Below, piece by piece: positions 33,455-42,516 of a stretch of DNA of 64,000 nucleotides (position 1 is the first letter of the stretch; each line of letters starts with the position of its first letter). Location: contig JBGAJN010000002.1 of NCBI GenBank assembly GCA_044224905.1, positions 186,001-250,000 of the forward strand, in the 5' to 3' direction. The DNA is from JBGAJN01 sp044224905. GTDB taxonomy: Bacteria > Verrucomicrobiota > Verrucomicrobiia > Limisphaerales > JBGAJN01. The notes beneath the pieces were generated by a model that ran no database searches, was not told the origin of the DNA, and worked only from the letters and a program-made list of their open reading frames with translations. The position numbers were made by a program, and so were the translations under genes.

Positions 33455-35986
33455 ATGAACAACTTGCCAACACTCACTCGGTTTCTTGTCGCTTTCACTG
33501 CGGTTGCCGCCACCAGTGCGGTCGCGGCGGAAAAGGCGCCGACACGCGATGAACTCGCGTTCTTCGAGAAGAACATTCGTCCGGTGCTCGTGGCCAAGTG
33601 TTACAAGTGCCACTCTGCCGAATCGGAAAAGGTGAAGGGCGGCTTGCTGGTTGACACGCGCGATGCGATTCGCGCCGGCGGCGATACCGGCCATGCGGTG
33701 GTGCCCGGCAGCTTGGGCGACAGCTTGCTCATCTCCGCGCTGCGCGGTTTGAAGAAATCCGAGTTGATGCCGCCGAAGGAAAAACTTCCCGAGGACGTCA
33801 TCGCGAACTTCGAGAAATGGATCCTCATGGGCGCGCCGGATCCGCGCGATGGCACGGGCAAATCCGTGGCGAAAAAGTGGAACATCGAAGAAGGGAAGAA
33901 CTTTTGGGCTTTCCAACCGGTGAAGCCGCAGACCCCTCCGGCAACGAAGGACACGAAATGGCCGACGAGCGAGATCGATCGTTTCGTGCTCGCTAAGCTA
34001 GAAGAAAAGAATCTCAAACCCGTCGGCGATGCAGAGGCGCACACGCTGATTCGCCGGCTGTATTTCGACCTCATTGGTATTCCGCCGACGCCTGAGCAGG
34101 CCGAAACCTTCGTGAAGGAATGCCAGTCAGCGGGAGCCAATCGCCAGTCCGTGATCGCCAAGACGGTCGATCAGTTGCTCGCCTCTCCGCAGTTCGGAGA
34201 ACGTTGGGGTCGGCACTGGCTCGACGTGGCGCGCTATGCGGAATCCACGGGTCGCGAACGCAATTACCTCTACACGCAGGCCTGGCGTTATCGCGATTAC
34301 GTGATCGCCTCGTTCAATGCGGACAAGCCTTACGACCAGTTCATCCGCGAACAAATCGCCGGCGACCTCCTCCCGGCGAAGAACGTGGCGCAGCGCAACG
34401 AGCAAACGATCGCGACCGGTTTTCTCGCAATGGGACCCAAAGGTTTGAATGAAAAAAATCGCGAACAGTTCAATGCGGACAATGTGGACGAGCAGATCGA
34501 TGCCACGACACGCGCGGTCTTGGCCGTGACGGTGAGTTGCGCGCGCTGCCATGATCACAAGTTTGATCCGATCACGACGCATGATTACTACGCGATGGCT
34601 GGCATTTTCCGGAGCACGGAGAATTGCTACGGCACCGGCGATGGTCAGGGTGCGGCGAAGAATCGTCAGCCCGGTCGGCTGATCGCGCTTGCCAAAGAAA
34701 CCGCGCCCGGAGTCGCGCCGGTTGCGGCTTCCGCACCCGCGCCCGCTCCGACGACGGCCGCGGCGAAACCCGGCAAGCTCTCGGCGGATCAGGAAGCGCG
34801 TCTCGCCCAGATGGTGCGCGCCAATCCCAAGCTGGCTCAGCGTCTTAATTCAATGACCGAAGCCCAGAAGATGGAAGTGCTCGAACGCTTCCAAGGCAGC
34901 GGCAAAGCGAAGAACAAGAAGACGGGCGGCAAATACGCCAAGTCGGCATCGAAGGAAGTGATCGACCCGACTGCAGAACGCGTAATGGGTGTGCGCGAAG
35001 GCAGCGTGGGCGATGCGCCGATTTACATTCGCGGCGAGGTCAATGAACGCGGCGCAACCGTCCCGCGCGGCGTGGTGCAAGTGCTCGCCACCACGGCTCC
35101 CGCGCCGAAGATGCCCGCCAATCAGAGCGGTCGCCTCGAACTCGCGCAATGGCTCACCGCTCCCGAGAATCCGCTCACCGCGCGCGTGATGGCCAACCGC
35201 GTTTGGCAGCACCTGCTGGGCGACGGCATCGTTTCCACGGCGGATAATTTCGGAGCGACGGGTGAACGCCCGACGCATCCCGAACTGCTCGATTATCTGG
35301 CGACGCGTCTGATGTCGAACAAATGGTCCGTAAAAGGTCTGATCCGCGAAGTTGTTCTGAGCCGCACGTATCAGCTTAGTTCCGCGAGCGACGCGAAGAA
35401 TTTTCTTGCCGATCCTGACAACAGCCTCCTTTGGCACGCGAGCCAGCGCCGCCTGGATGCTGAATCGATTCGCGACGCCGCGCTCGCGGTCGGTGGCCAA
35501 CTCGACCTCGTGCCGCCGCACGGTTCGCCCGTCACGGCGTTCGGCGACACCGACATCGGTCGCAATCGCACCGCGGTGCTCAAGACCGACACGAAAAAGC
35601 GCAGCGTGTATCTCCCCATCGTACGCGACATGGTGCCCGATGTGCTCGATTTGTTCGACTTCGCCGAGCCGAGTCTCGTGGTGGCGAATCGCGACGTGAC
35701 CACCGTGCCGTCACAGGCGTTGTTCATGTTGAACAGCCCGTTCATCTACGAGAACTCCACGCAGATGGCGAAGCGCCTCCTCGCGTTGCCGGGCGCGGAT
35801 GACAGTCGTCGCATCACGACGGCGTACCTCACCGCGCTTTCCCGCACGCCGACCGCTGCCGAGCTGTCGCGCGCGGAAGGTTATCTCTCGAAACACACCA
35901 CGACCGCCGGCGCGTCTCGCGACACCGCGTGGGCGACCTTCTGCCAGGCTTTGCTCGCGAGTGCCGAATTCCGTTACATCAACTGA
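33455..35986 (+). CDS. PSD1 cytochrome/DUF1549/DUF1553 protein (copy 2)
   Basis: 843 residues from the ATG at 33455; an earlier in-frame start overlaps the FecR/LamG gene and is rejected. Signal peptide about 1-25. The cytochrome motif CYKCH is at 49-53, with LMPPKEKLPE. DUF1549 has RHWLDVARYAES and a second CxxCH (CARCHDHKFDPI). A Pro/Ala-rich linker (APVAASAPAPAPTTAA region) and a Lys-rich patch separate it from DUF1553, in which NPLTARVMANRVWQHLLG is clear. It follows FecR/LamG by 16 bases and precedes DUF1501 by 8 bases, so the four genes are one operon. Confidence 0.93.
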   Translation: MNNLPTLTRFLVAFTAVAATSAVAAEKAPTRDELAFFEKNIRPVLVAKCYKCHSAESEKVKGGLLVDTRDAIRAGGDTGHAVVPGSLGDSLLISALRGLKKSELMPPKEKLPEDVIANFEKWILMGAPDPRDGTGKSVAKKWNIEEGKNFWAFQPVKPQTPPATKDTKWPTSEIDRFVLAKLEEKNLKPVGDAEAHTLIRRLYFDLIGIPPTPEQAETFVKECQSAGANRQSVIAKTVDQLLASPQFGERWGRHWLDVARYAESTGRERNYLYTQAWRYRDYVIASFNADKPYDQFIREQIAGDLLPAKNVAQRNEQTIATGFLAMGPKGLNEKNREQFNADNVDEQIDATTRAVLAVTVSCARCHDHKFDPITTHDYYAMAGIFRSTENCYGTGDGQGAAKNRQPGRLIALAKETAPGVAPVAASAPAPAPTTAAAKPGKLSADQEARLAQMVRANPKLAQRLNSMTEAQKMEVLERFQGSGKAKNKKTGGKYAKSASKEVIDPTAERVMGVREGSVGDAPIYIRGEVNERGATVPRGVVQVLATTAPAPKMPANQSGRLELAQWLTAPENPLTARVMANRVWQHLLGDGIVSTADNFGATGERPTHPELLDYLATRLMSNKWSVKGLIREVVLSRTYQLSSASDAKNFLADPDNSLLWHASQRRLDAESIRDAALAVGGQLDLVPPHGSPVTAFGDTDIGRNRTAVLKTDTKKRSVYLPIVRDMVPDVLDLFDFAEPSLVVANRDVTTVPSQALFMLNSPFIYENSTQMAKRLLALPGADDSRRITTAYLTALSRTPTAAELSRAEGYLSKHTTTAGASRDTAWATFCQALLASAEFRYIN

Positions 35987-35994
35987 CCTCCACC

Positions 35995-37437
35995 ATGAAT
36001 ACGAAAAACCGCCCCTTCGACTGCTCTCAGGTCATGCCTCGCGTGCTCTCCCGCCGCGACATGCTCAAGTCCGTCTCCGCCGGCTTCGGCTGGCTGGCTT
36101 TTGCCGGATTAAGCTCGCAAGCTGCCGCGCCGTATCAAAGCCCGTTGCTGCCGAAGGCGCCGCATTTCGCCCCGCGCGCCAAACGCGTCATCTTCCTCGC
36201 CATGCAAGGTGGGCCGTCGCACCTCGACACGTTTGATTACAAGCCCGACCTCATCAAGGACGCCGGCAAACCCGGCGACAAGGGCAAGCTCGTTGCGCCC
36301 GTCATGCCGTTCAAACAGCGTGGCCAGAGCGGCCTGTGGATTTCCGACGCGTTCTCCAAAGTTGCCGAGCACGCCGACGAAATGTGCCTCCTCAACGGCA
36401 TGCACACGGACATTCCGAATCACCCGCAGGCCTTCGTGCAATTGCACACCGGCAGCGCGCGCTTCGTGCGTCCGTCGATGGGCGCGTGGGCGCTGTACGG
36501 ACTCGGCACCGAGAATCAAAACCTTCCCGGCTTCATCACCATCGCCGCGCCCATCGCGCAGGGCGGTGCGCAGAATTACGGCAGCGCCTTTTTGCCCGCG
36601 TCCTATCAGGGCACGCGCCTTGAGGAACCCAAGAGCGCCATCAGCGCGGGCGGCGGCAAAAAGAAGGGCAACTACGCCATGGCCGCGCAGAACGAAAGCA
36701 TCGGCAACATTCACAACAGCCATCTCTCGCCCGAGGCGCAGCGCGAACAGCTCGATCTCGTGCAATCGATGAATCGCGACCTGCTCGCGCAGAGCGGCGA
36801 AAACTCCGACGTCGAGGGCGTCATTCAGTCGTATGAACTCGCCTTCCGCATGCAGACCGAGGTGCCGAAGGTCATGGATTTCAAAAAGGAAACCGCCGCC
36901 ACGCTCAAGGCTTACGGCATTGGCTCCGGCACGACCGACAGCTTCGGCAAACAATGCCTCATGGCCCGCCGCTTCGCCGAAGCTGGCGTGCGCTACATCG
37001 AGGTCTGCCACAGCGGTTGGGATCATCACCAGGGCCTGCGCACGCGTCTCTCGGCGAGCTGCGCCGCCGTGGATCAACCGATCGCGGCCTTGCTCACCGA
37101 TCTTCGCGAACGCGGCCTGCTCAAGGACACGCTTGTCATCTGGGGCGGCGAATTCGGTCGCACGCCGGGCAACGGCAACAACGACGGCCGCGGGCACAAC
37201 GCGCGCGGTTACTCGATGTGGATGGCCGGCGGCGGCGTTAAGGGCGGCATGGCCTTTGGCGCCACCGATCAACACGGCGGAGTGGCCGTGGAGAACAAGA
37301 CGCACATTCACGACCTCCACGCGACCGCGCTGCATCTGCTGGGCCTCGATCACGAGAAACTCACCTACCGCTACGCTGGCCGCGATTTCCGCCTCACGGA
37401 CGTTTACGGGCGCGTGGTGAAGGAAGTCGTCGCCTGA
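35995..37437 (+). CDS. DUF1501 protein with Tat signal (copy 2)
   Basis: 480 residues from the ATG at 35995. The twin-arginine motif is SRRDMLK (Arg20-Arg21). The DUF1501 motifs are FLAMQGGPSHLDTFDYKPD, WALYGLGTENQNLPGF, WGGEFGRTPG and DHEKLTYRYAGRDFRLTDV. It is a paralogue of the protein at 19493-20899 and is followed by a strong terminator. Here the order is PSD1 then DUF1501, unlike the first pair. Confidence 0.93.
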   Translation: MNTKNRPFDCSQVMPRVLSRRDMLKSVSAGFGWLAFAGLSSQAAAPYQSPLLPKAPHFAPRAKRVIFLAMQGGPSHLDTFDYKPDLIKDAGKPGDKGKLVAPVMPFKQRGQSGLWISDAFSKVAEHADEMCLLNGMHTDIPNHPQAFVQLHTGSARFVRPSMGAWALYGLGTENQNLPGFITIAAPIAQGGAQNYGSAFLPASYQGTRLEEPKSAISAGGGKKKGNYAMAAQNESIGNIHNSHLSPEAQREQLDLVQSMNRDLLAQSGENSDVEGVIQSYELAFRMQTEVPKVMDFKKETAATLKAYGIGSGTTDSFGKQCLMARRFAEAGVRYIEVCHSGWDHHQGLRTRLSASCAAVDQPIAALLTDLRERGLLKDTLVIWGGEFGRTPGNGNNDGRGHNARGYSMWMAGGGVKGGMAFGATDQHGGVAVENKTHIHDLHATALHLLGLDHEKLTYRYAGRDFRLTDVYGRVVKEVVA

Positions 37438-37458
37438 CGTTTTAGCAACGCTCTGAGC

Positions 37459-37498
37459 AAAGGCGTCTTGTCCAAGGTTGGGCGGGACGCCTTTTGTC
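37459..37498 (+). terminator. Terminator after DUF1501 copy 2
   Basis: AAAGGCGTC (37459-37467) pairs with GACGCCTTT (37486-37494), with further inner pairing, followed by TTGTCT. This makes a start at 37468 for the next gene unlikely. Confidence 0.75.
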
Positions 37499-37584
37499 TA
37501 CGGATGAAACAGTTGCTAAACGGGGTGGCTGTGGCACTGTTCCAATGCAAATCTTGCCATCAACTTGGCAAACGCGACAAAGCT

Positions 37585-37920
37585 ATGGAAAAACCGAAAA
37601 TTATTGCCTATTTGAAACCGTCTTGCGGCTGGAGCATGGGTGTGCGCGCCGTGTTCAAGAAGTATGATCTTCCTTTCGAAGACCGCGACGTGATCAATGA
37701 TCGCACGCAGTACGAGGAAATGGTCCAGAAGACCGGTCAGATGAAGCAGCCGTGCGTCGAGATCAATGGAACGATGCTGGCCGACGTCAGCGGTGACGAA
37801 GTCGAAGCGTGGATGTTGCAGAATAACATCGTGCAACAGAATAATCGTCCGGCCGACGCTCCCACCAATCAACCGTGCGCTAATGAAATGACGCCGTTCC
37901 AGTTTGGAGCCCGTCGCTGA
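37585..37920 (+). CDS. Monothiol glutaredoxin-like protein (CGWS)
   Basis: 111 residues from the ATG at 37585; an in-frame TTG at 37468 lies inside the preceding terminator. The thioredoxin-fold active site is CGWS (Cys14-Gly-Trp-Ser17). Pro56 in QPCVEI is probably the cis-proline, followed by Cys57. The first half (IIAYLKPSCGWSMGVRAVF) and the GDEVEAWM helix are glutaredoxin-like. The tail after 82 is Asn/Gln/Pro-rich and atypical. Monothiol glutaredoxins handle Fe-S clusters or deglutathionylation; which applies here is unknown. Confidence 0.82.
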   Translation: MEKPKIIAYLKPSCGWSMGVRAVFKKYDLPFEDRDVINDRTQYEEMVQKTGQMKQPCVEINGTMLADVSGDEVEAWMLQNNIVQQNNRPADAPTNQPCANEMTPFQFGARR

Positions 37921-37945
37921 GCCTTTTCGGAGTTTTCTTTCCCCC

Positions 37946-37978
37946 AACGCGCCGTGACTCACGGCGCGTTTTTCTTTT
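37946..37978 (+). terminator. Rho-independent terminator after glutaredoxin gene
   Basis: AACGCGCCGT (37946-37955) pairs with ACGGCGCGTT (37961-37970) around GACTC, followed by TTTCTTTT. Confidence 0.85.
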
Positions 37979-38578
37979 ATGGGTGGACGTTCGGGTTGCG
38001 CCTCAAGGTTTTGAACAATTCGTGTCGGTAAATGGCTGACGCGTTCATGGCCGACCGTCCCACGGTAGAATCGGGTTTCGCCCTTCTCTTGGGGTGATGT
38101 GCGATGTCGATGCTACAGGCGACGAATGAAATCGCCTGACAAATCAAGTGAAGTGACCGTGACGAAAGTCGCGAAGTCTACTTCGCAAGCGCCCGAGGTG
38201 AACCACTCCTCGACTCAGCGGGCGCGCTGTCGGCGTCCTGGGGCAGTTGCTGTTCGTTCGACCAAGCAGGTTCATCTCTCCGCCGACCAAGATCACAGTT
38301 TTTCCGTGATCATCGAAGAGGTGGACCGTAGGCGATCCGCATCTGAGGGAATCCCTTCGTCATCGGTGGCCCGGTTCGTTCGAAACTTGCCGGTTGCCTC
38401 ACTGTTCCGTCGCCTGAGGGCGAATGAGCGGATTCCGGGTCACCAGTATTTTGGCGGTTGGCAGCCATAAAGGGCCAGCGGGGAGATCGGTGTTTGCCCC
38501 TGCAAAAGAAGACACTCGCGGCATGGATGCTGCGACGGCTAAACAAGCCCCTCACCGGGGCAACTCACGGAATAGAGT
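37979..38578. other. 600-base intergenic region upstream of flagellin
   Basis: No convincing gene is visible. One open frame (38126-38470, 114 codons from ATG) is Ser/Arg-rich without a recognisable pattern, and I do not call it. A short hairpin GCCCC-TCACC-GGGGC lies about 20 bases before the flagellin start and could shape its 5' leader. I see no clear sigma-28 or sigma-54 promoter and no known riboswitch pattern. The region may carry a regulatory leader for flagellin. Confidence 0.4.
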
Positions 38579-39382
38579 ATGGTTATTAATACAAACGTAT
38601 CGGCCCTGACAAGCTCCCGCTTGCTCTCGGAATCCTCCTCAATGTTGTCCAAGTCGCTCGCGCGCTTGTCTTCTGGTTCAAAGATCGTGAACCCGGAAGA
38701 CGATGCCGCCGGGCTGTCGGTTGCCATGCGCTTCGATGCGCAGATCAACCGTAACAACGCGGCCAACAGCAACGTCGGCAATGCCCTTTCCTTCAACTCC
38801 ACCCGCGACGGTTTCCTCGCGAAAGTGGGCAAAGCATTGGACCGCATGAGCGAGTTGTCGGTGCTCGCGCAGGACGTCACCAAGTCCAGTTCGGACCTGA
38901 CGCTGTACAACAACGAGTTCTCGCAACTGAGCTCGTACATCACCAACGTGGCGAGCAAAGACTTCAACGGCATCAGCCTCTTCACGGCGACGGCGTTGAA
39001 CGTCACGATCGACAGCGAAGGCGCTTCGTTCTCGATGACCGGCGTAAACTTGGGCAGCGCTACGTATACGGCCGCGACCGCGGCGAACGTAGCTTCGGCT
39101 ACCTTCGCTGTTGCGGCGCTCACGGTGGTGAAGGCTGCGATCACGCAGCTCGCCAGCGACCGTTCGGTGGTCGGCGCTGCGAATACGCGCCTCAACTACA
39201 CCTCGGAACAGCTGAGCGTGTTGAGCGACAACCTTGCCGCGACGAACAGCCGCATCAAGGACGTCGATGTAGCGGATGAAAGTACCAGATACGCGCGTTA
39301 TAACATCCTGGTCCAAGCCGGCACGGCGATGTTGGCGCAGGCGAATGCGCAGCCGCAATCAGCCCTCAAGCTGTTGCAGTAA
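38579..39382 (+). CDS. Flagellin
   Basis: 267 residues. The N-terminal D0/D1 coiled-coil half shows MVINTNVSALTSSRLL, LARLSSGSKIVNPEDDAAGLSVA and FLAKVGKALDRMSELSVLAQD. The C-terminal D0/D1 half shows RLNYTSEQLSVLSDNLAATNSRIKDVDVADEST and GTAMLAQANAQPQSALKLLQ. The central variable domain is very short (about 150-190), so the filament surface is minimal. No other flagellar genes are in the window. A terminator follows. The gene is isolated, so export by a flagellar secretion system encoded elsewhere must be assumed. Confidence 0.95.
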   Translation: MVINTNVSALTSSRLLSESSSMLSKSLARLSSGSKIVNPEDDAAGLSVAMRFDAQINRNNAANSNVGNALSFNSTRDGFLAKVGKALDRMSELSVLAQDVTKSSSDLTLYNNEFSQLSSYITNVASKDFNGISLFTATALNVTIDSEGASFSMTGVNLGSATYTAATAANVASATFAVAALTVVKAAITQLASDRSVVGAANTRLNYTSEQLSVLSDNLAATNSRIKDVDVADESTRYARYNILVQAGTAMLAQANAQPQSALKLLQ

Positions 39383-39418
39383 ATCGACTGGTCGTTAGTT
39401 CGGTTAGTTGTTGTTCAT

Positions 39419-39457
39419 CACTCGGGCGGGGGCTTTCCCCGTCCGAGTGCGTTTTTT
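39419..39457 (+). terminator. Rho-independent terminator after flagellin
   Basis: A GC-rich hairpin (arms about 39419-39432 and 39437-39449) is followed by CGTTTTTT. Confidence 0.85.
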
Positions 39458-39498
39458 CGAGGGGAGAGTTTAACAGTCGCAGACTACCGGCGCGCGGG

Positions 39499-40533
39499 TC
39501 ACAGCTTGAGGCGAAGCAAACCAACTTCCAGAGCGAGCGCTTCTTGAACGTTGGTGAAGAGCCACCGCTGGAGTTGCTCGAGGATCCGGAGATTTTCCGC
39601 GGCGGAGTCGGGCGTGAGACGCGCGGCAATTTTCTTCGCGTCTTCCGCCAGCTCCGGAATGGCGCTGAGATCTGCGTTGAAGTTCAGCGTGTGGACCCAG
39701 ACTTCGCGCATCCAGAGTTGCAGCGCACCGATCAATTCGCCGCGCTGCCGGCGATACTCGGCCTCCTGTGCCGCGAGGAGTTCCTTCTCCCATTTTTCGC
39801 GGAGGTCCGCTTCGGCGTCGGGATGCTGTTCGAGCGGAGAACGCGCTTCGAGTTCCTTCTCGATGGTTTCCTTCAATTCCGTAAGCCGCGTCATGAGGCC
39901 GCCGAGCAAGCGATACCGATCGAGCAACGTCTTTTGTTCGCCCGCCGCGCTGGCGATGAATTCTTTCAACCACGGTGCATGACGCGGATCGAGTCGCCCC
40001 GTGCGGTCGCCGGCGAAATTCAAACGGAGACAACGCGACAGAATCGTCTCGAGCAACCGCTCGGGATCCGTGGTCAGCAAGATGAGAACGGAACGTTTCG
40101 GCGGCTCTTCGAGTGTCTTGAGAAAGGCGTTCGCCGCTTTTTCATTCAACCGATCGGCGGCGACGAGGATGCCGACCTTGTGCGTCGCTTCGGTCGGTGT
40201 GAGTTGCACGGCGGACATCAGGTCGCGCACTTGCTCAATGCCGATGACGCGCGATTTCATCTCGGGCCGGACCCATTGCACATCGGGGTGATTGAGGTGC
40301 GCGATCTTCTGACAACTGAGGCATTTGTCACAGCAATCGATCGCGGGCGAATCCGGCTTGCGACGCTTCGGCGACTGGCAGTTGAGAACTTTGGCGAGCG
40401 TTTGTGCAACGCCTTCCAACTCGTCGAGCGAGCCGCCGGTGAACAGGTAAGCGTGGCCGAGGCGATGGCGCTCCAGACTGCGTTGGAGCAGTTGGACGAC
40501 TTGCTGTTGCTCGGGGAAATCGTTGAACGCCAT
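39499..40533 (-). CDS. holB: DNA polymerase III delta-prime subunit
   Basis: 344 residues. The AAA+ fold has HAYLFTGGSLDELEGVA with a degenerate P-loop lacking GKT, as is usual for delta-prime. A zinc-finger Cys group lies at 67-74 (CCDKCLSCQK), with Cys52 as a likely fourth ligand. Clamp-loader motifs are RVIGIEQVRDL, NAFLKTLEEPP and the SRC arginine motif in ETILSRCLRL. The C-terminal helical domain is longer than the minimum. It is divergent from xylA and convergent with the flagellin terminator. It helps load the sliding clamp at replication forks. Confidence 0.88.
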   Translation of the reverse strand: MAFNDFPEQQQVVQLLQRSLERHRLGHAYLFTGGSLDELEGVAQTLAKVLNCQSPKRRKPDSPAIDCCDKCLSCQKIAHLNHPDVQWVRPEMKSRVIGIEQVRDLMSAVQLTPTEATHKVGILVAADRLNEKAANAFLKTLEEPPKRSVLILLTTDPERLLETILSRCLRLNFAGDRTGRLDPRHAPWLKEFIASAAGEQKTLLDRYRLLGGLMTRLTELKETIEKELEARSPLEQHPDAEADLREKWEKELLAAQEAEYRRQRGELIGALQLWMREVWVHTLNFNADLSAIPELAEDAKKIAARLTPDSAAENLRILEQLQRWLFTNVQEALALEVGLLRLKL

Positions 40534-40629
40534 GAGTGTGCCGCTCTAGTTTGGTTTCACGCTTGAAGTTGTCGTTCTTTTCATTTAGCAATCCCGTTCC
40601 TTTGACTCAAATACTGAAAGTATAAATTT

Positions 40630-41943
40630 ATGCCCGCAGCATTTTCCAATATCCCGACGATTCCGTTCGAAGGGCCGAAGTCCAAGAGCCCGCTCGCGTT
40701 CAAACACTACAACCCCGACGAAATTGTCGAGGGCAAGACGATGCAGGAGCACATGCGCTTCTCGGTCGTTTACTGGCACACCATGTGTGGTCAGGGCGCG
40801 GATATGTTCGGTGGACCAACGGCGATTCGCCCGTGGGAAGGCGGTAAGAGCGGAATCGAACTCGCCAAGCGCCGCGTGCCGGTGTTTTTCGAATTCTGCG
40901 AGAAGCTCGGCGCGCCTTACTACGCCTTCCACGATCGCGATGTCGCGCCGCACGGCAAGACGCTCCGCGAATCGAATCAATATCTCGACACCATCGTGAA
41001 GATGCTCAAGCAGGAGCAGAAGCGCACGGGGATCAAGCTGCTCTGGGGCACCGCGCAACTTTTCGTTCACCCGCGCTACATGCACGGCGCGGCGACCAGT
41101 TGCAATGCCGACACGTTCGCGTTCGCCGCGGCGCAGGTGAAGAAAGCGCTCGACGTCACTAAGGAACTCGGCGGCGAAGGTTACACGTTCTGGGGCGGTC
41201 GCGAAGGTTACTCCACGCTGTGGAACACCAACATGAAGCGGGAACTGGATCACCTCGCGAAGTTCCTCCACATGGCGGTGGACTACAAAAAGAAGATCGG
41301 CTTCAAAGGCCAGTTCTACATCGAGCCCAAGCCGAAGGAACCGACCAAACACCAGTATGATTCCGACGCGGCGGCGTGCCTGAACTTCCTCCGTGAATAC
41401 GATCTGATCGATCACCTGAAGCTCAACCTCGAGACGAACCACGCCACGCTCGCGGGCCATTCCATGCAGCACGAAATGGACGTCGCCGGTGCGGCCGGTG
41501 CGCTTGGCAGCATCGACGCGAACACGGGCGATCCTTTGCTTGGTTGGGATACGGATCAGTTCCCGACGGACATTTACCTCACGACGCAGTGCATGTTGAC
41601 GCTGTTGAAATACGGCGGCTTCACCACTGGGGGCGTGAACTTTGACGCGAAGGTTCGCCGCGAAAGCATCGACCCGGTGGACTTGTTCTACGCGCACATC
41701 GGCGGCATGGACGCGTTTGCTCGCGGCCTCAAGATCGCCGCGGCGATTCGCCGCGACGGGCGTCTTGCCGAGTACATCAAGCAACGCTACGCCTCGTGGG
41801 ACAGCGGCATCGGCCGTGACATCGAGAAGGGTAAAGTCGGCTTCAAGGAACTTGAGGCGTACATGCTCAAGAAGGGTGAAGCGACGGCGTGCGAGAGCGG
41901 TCGTCAGGAATTCCTCGAGAACCTCATCAACGAGTTCATCTGA
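40630..41943 (+). CDS. xylA: Xylose isomerase
   Basis: 437 residues, class II length. The catalytic His101 and Asp104 in FHDRDVAP fall at the same numbers as in the E. coli enzyme. FYIEPKPKEP gives the metal-binding Glu/Lys pair, and GHSMQHEMD and DANTGDPLLGWDTDQFPTD supply the other metal ligands (H, D and the DxD). It converts D-xylose to D-xylulose, using Mg or Mn. It stands alone, without xylB or transporter genes nearby. Confidence 0.96.
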   Translation: MPAAFSNIPTIPFEGPKSKSPLAFKHYNPDEIVEGKTMQEHMRFSVVYWHTMCGQGADMFGGPTAIRPWEGGKSGIELAKRRVPVFFEFCEKLGAPYYAFHDRDVAPHGKTLRESNQYLDTIVKMLKQEQKRTGIKLLWGTAQLFVHPRYMHGAATSCNADTFAFAAAQVKKALDVTKELGGEGYTFWGGREGYSTLWNTNMKRELDHLAKFLHMAVDYKKKIGFKGQFYIEPKPKEPTKHQYDSDAAACLNFLREYDLIDHLKLNLETNHATLAGHSMQHEMDVAGAAGALGSIDANTGDPLLGWDTDQFPTDIYLTTQCMLTLLKYGGFTTGGVNFDAKVRRESIDPVDLFYAHIGGMDAFARGLKIAAAIRRDGRLAEYIKQRYASWDSGIGRDIEKGKVGFKELEAYMLKKGEATACESGRQEFLENLINEFI

Positions 41944-41971
41944 ACCGATGAAGCGGCGGGGGACAGTTTCC

Positions 41972-42006
41972 AACCCATCAGGCCAGCGCCTGGTGGGTTT
42001 CGCTTT
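41972..42006 (+). terminator. Terminator after xylA
   Basis: Arms 41972-41983 and 41988-41999 pair fully with one G-T pair around CAGC, followed by TCGCTTT. Confidence 0.75.
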
Positions 42007-42078
42007 GAACATGGGTGAAGAACGACTGTCCTTCCTATTGACTCAGGCACTGAATCAAATGAAACTCGGACCCAATTG

Positions 42079-42495
42079 ATGGAACAACTGCAACCAAAAC
42101 TCGGTAAAGCGCTGCTGGTATTTCACTTCGTCATTCTATTCGTGGCGGTCGTGTTGTTGCCGCCGACGGTGGTTGCTTTTCAAGGTGTTGACCTCGCAGC
42201 GTCGCCGAAGTTTCGTCAGAGCATGGCGTTTGGCATGGCGATGTTCGCGCTGTTTGGATCCTTGGGTTACCTGATGTGGATGGGATTCGGTTGGGCACGC
42301 TACACGGCCGCGTTTCTGTTGTTTGGCGGTGGGGTTTTTAGCGTGACCTTTCTCGATAGCTACAAGGGAATGGCGCACAACTTTGTCATTGCGATCATCG
42401 TTCTGTGCCTCCTTGTCGCCGCCGGCCTTTCGTTCATCAAGCCAATCGACGATTTCATCCGTGATCAAGAGCGGATGCGGCGCTTAAACCGCTAA
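42079..42495 (+). CDS. Small four-helix membrane protein, unknown
   Basis: 138 residues from the ATG at 42079; a TTG three bases upstream is in frame but unlikely. Four hydrophobic helices are visible near 10-32, 48-65, 74-90 and 98-116, then a charged C-terminal tail (DDFIRDQERMRRLNR). I recognise no family. It lies between xylA and a convergent histidine kinase gene. Confidence 0.65.
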   Translation: MEQLQPKLGKALLVFHFVILFVAVVLLPPTVVAFQGVDLAASPKFRQSMAFGMAMFALFGSLGYLMWMGFGWARYTAAFLLFGGGVFSVTFLDSYKGMAHNFVIAIIVLCLLVAAGLSFIKPIDDFIRDQERMRRLNR

Positions 42496-42516
42496 ACTTC
42501 ACAACTCGCCGTTTCG

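Noticed and set aside
37468..37584. Longer glutaredoxin starting at TTG 37468
   Set aside because: The start is inside a terminator hairpin and the added residues do not resemble a leader.
38099..38470. Open frame of about 115-123 codons upstream of flagellin
   Set aside because: Ser/Arg-rich and without signal, membrane or domain features; no good ribosome-binding site seen. Could be real but not supportable.
38461..38578. c-di-GMP riboswitch upstream of flagellin
   Set aside because: The conserved GEMM core sequences (CACGCACAGGGCAAACC and GCAAAGCC) are not present.
40602..40626. TTGACT...TATAAA as an xylA promoter
   Set aside because: The spacer is only 13 bases and the -10-like box is 3 bases before the ATG, so a normal promoter is not possible here.
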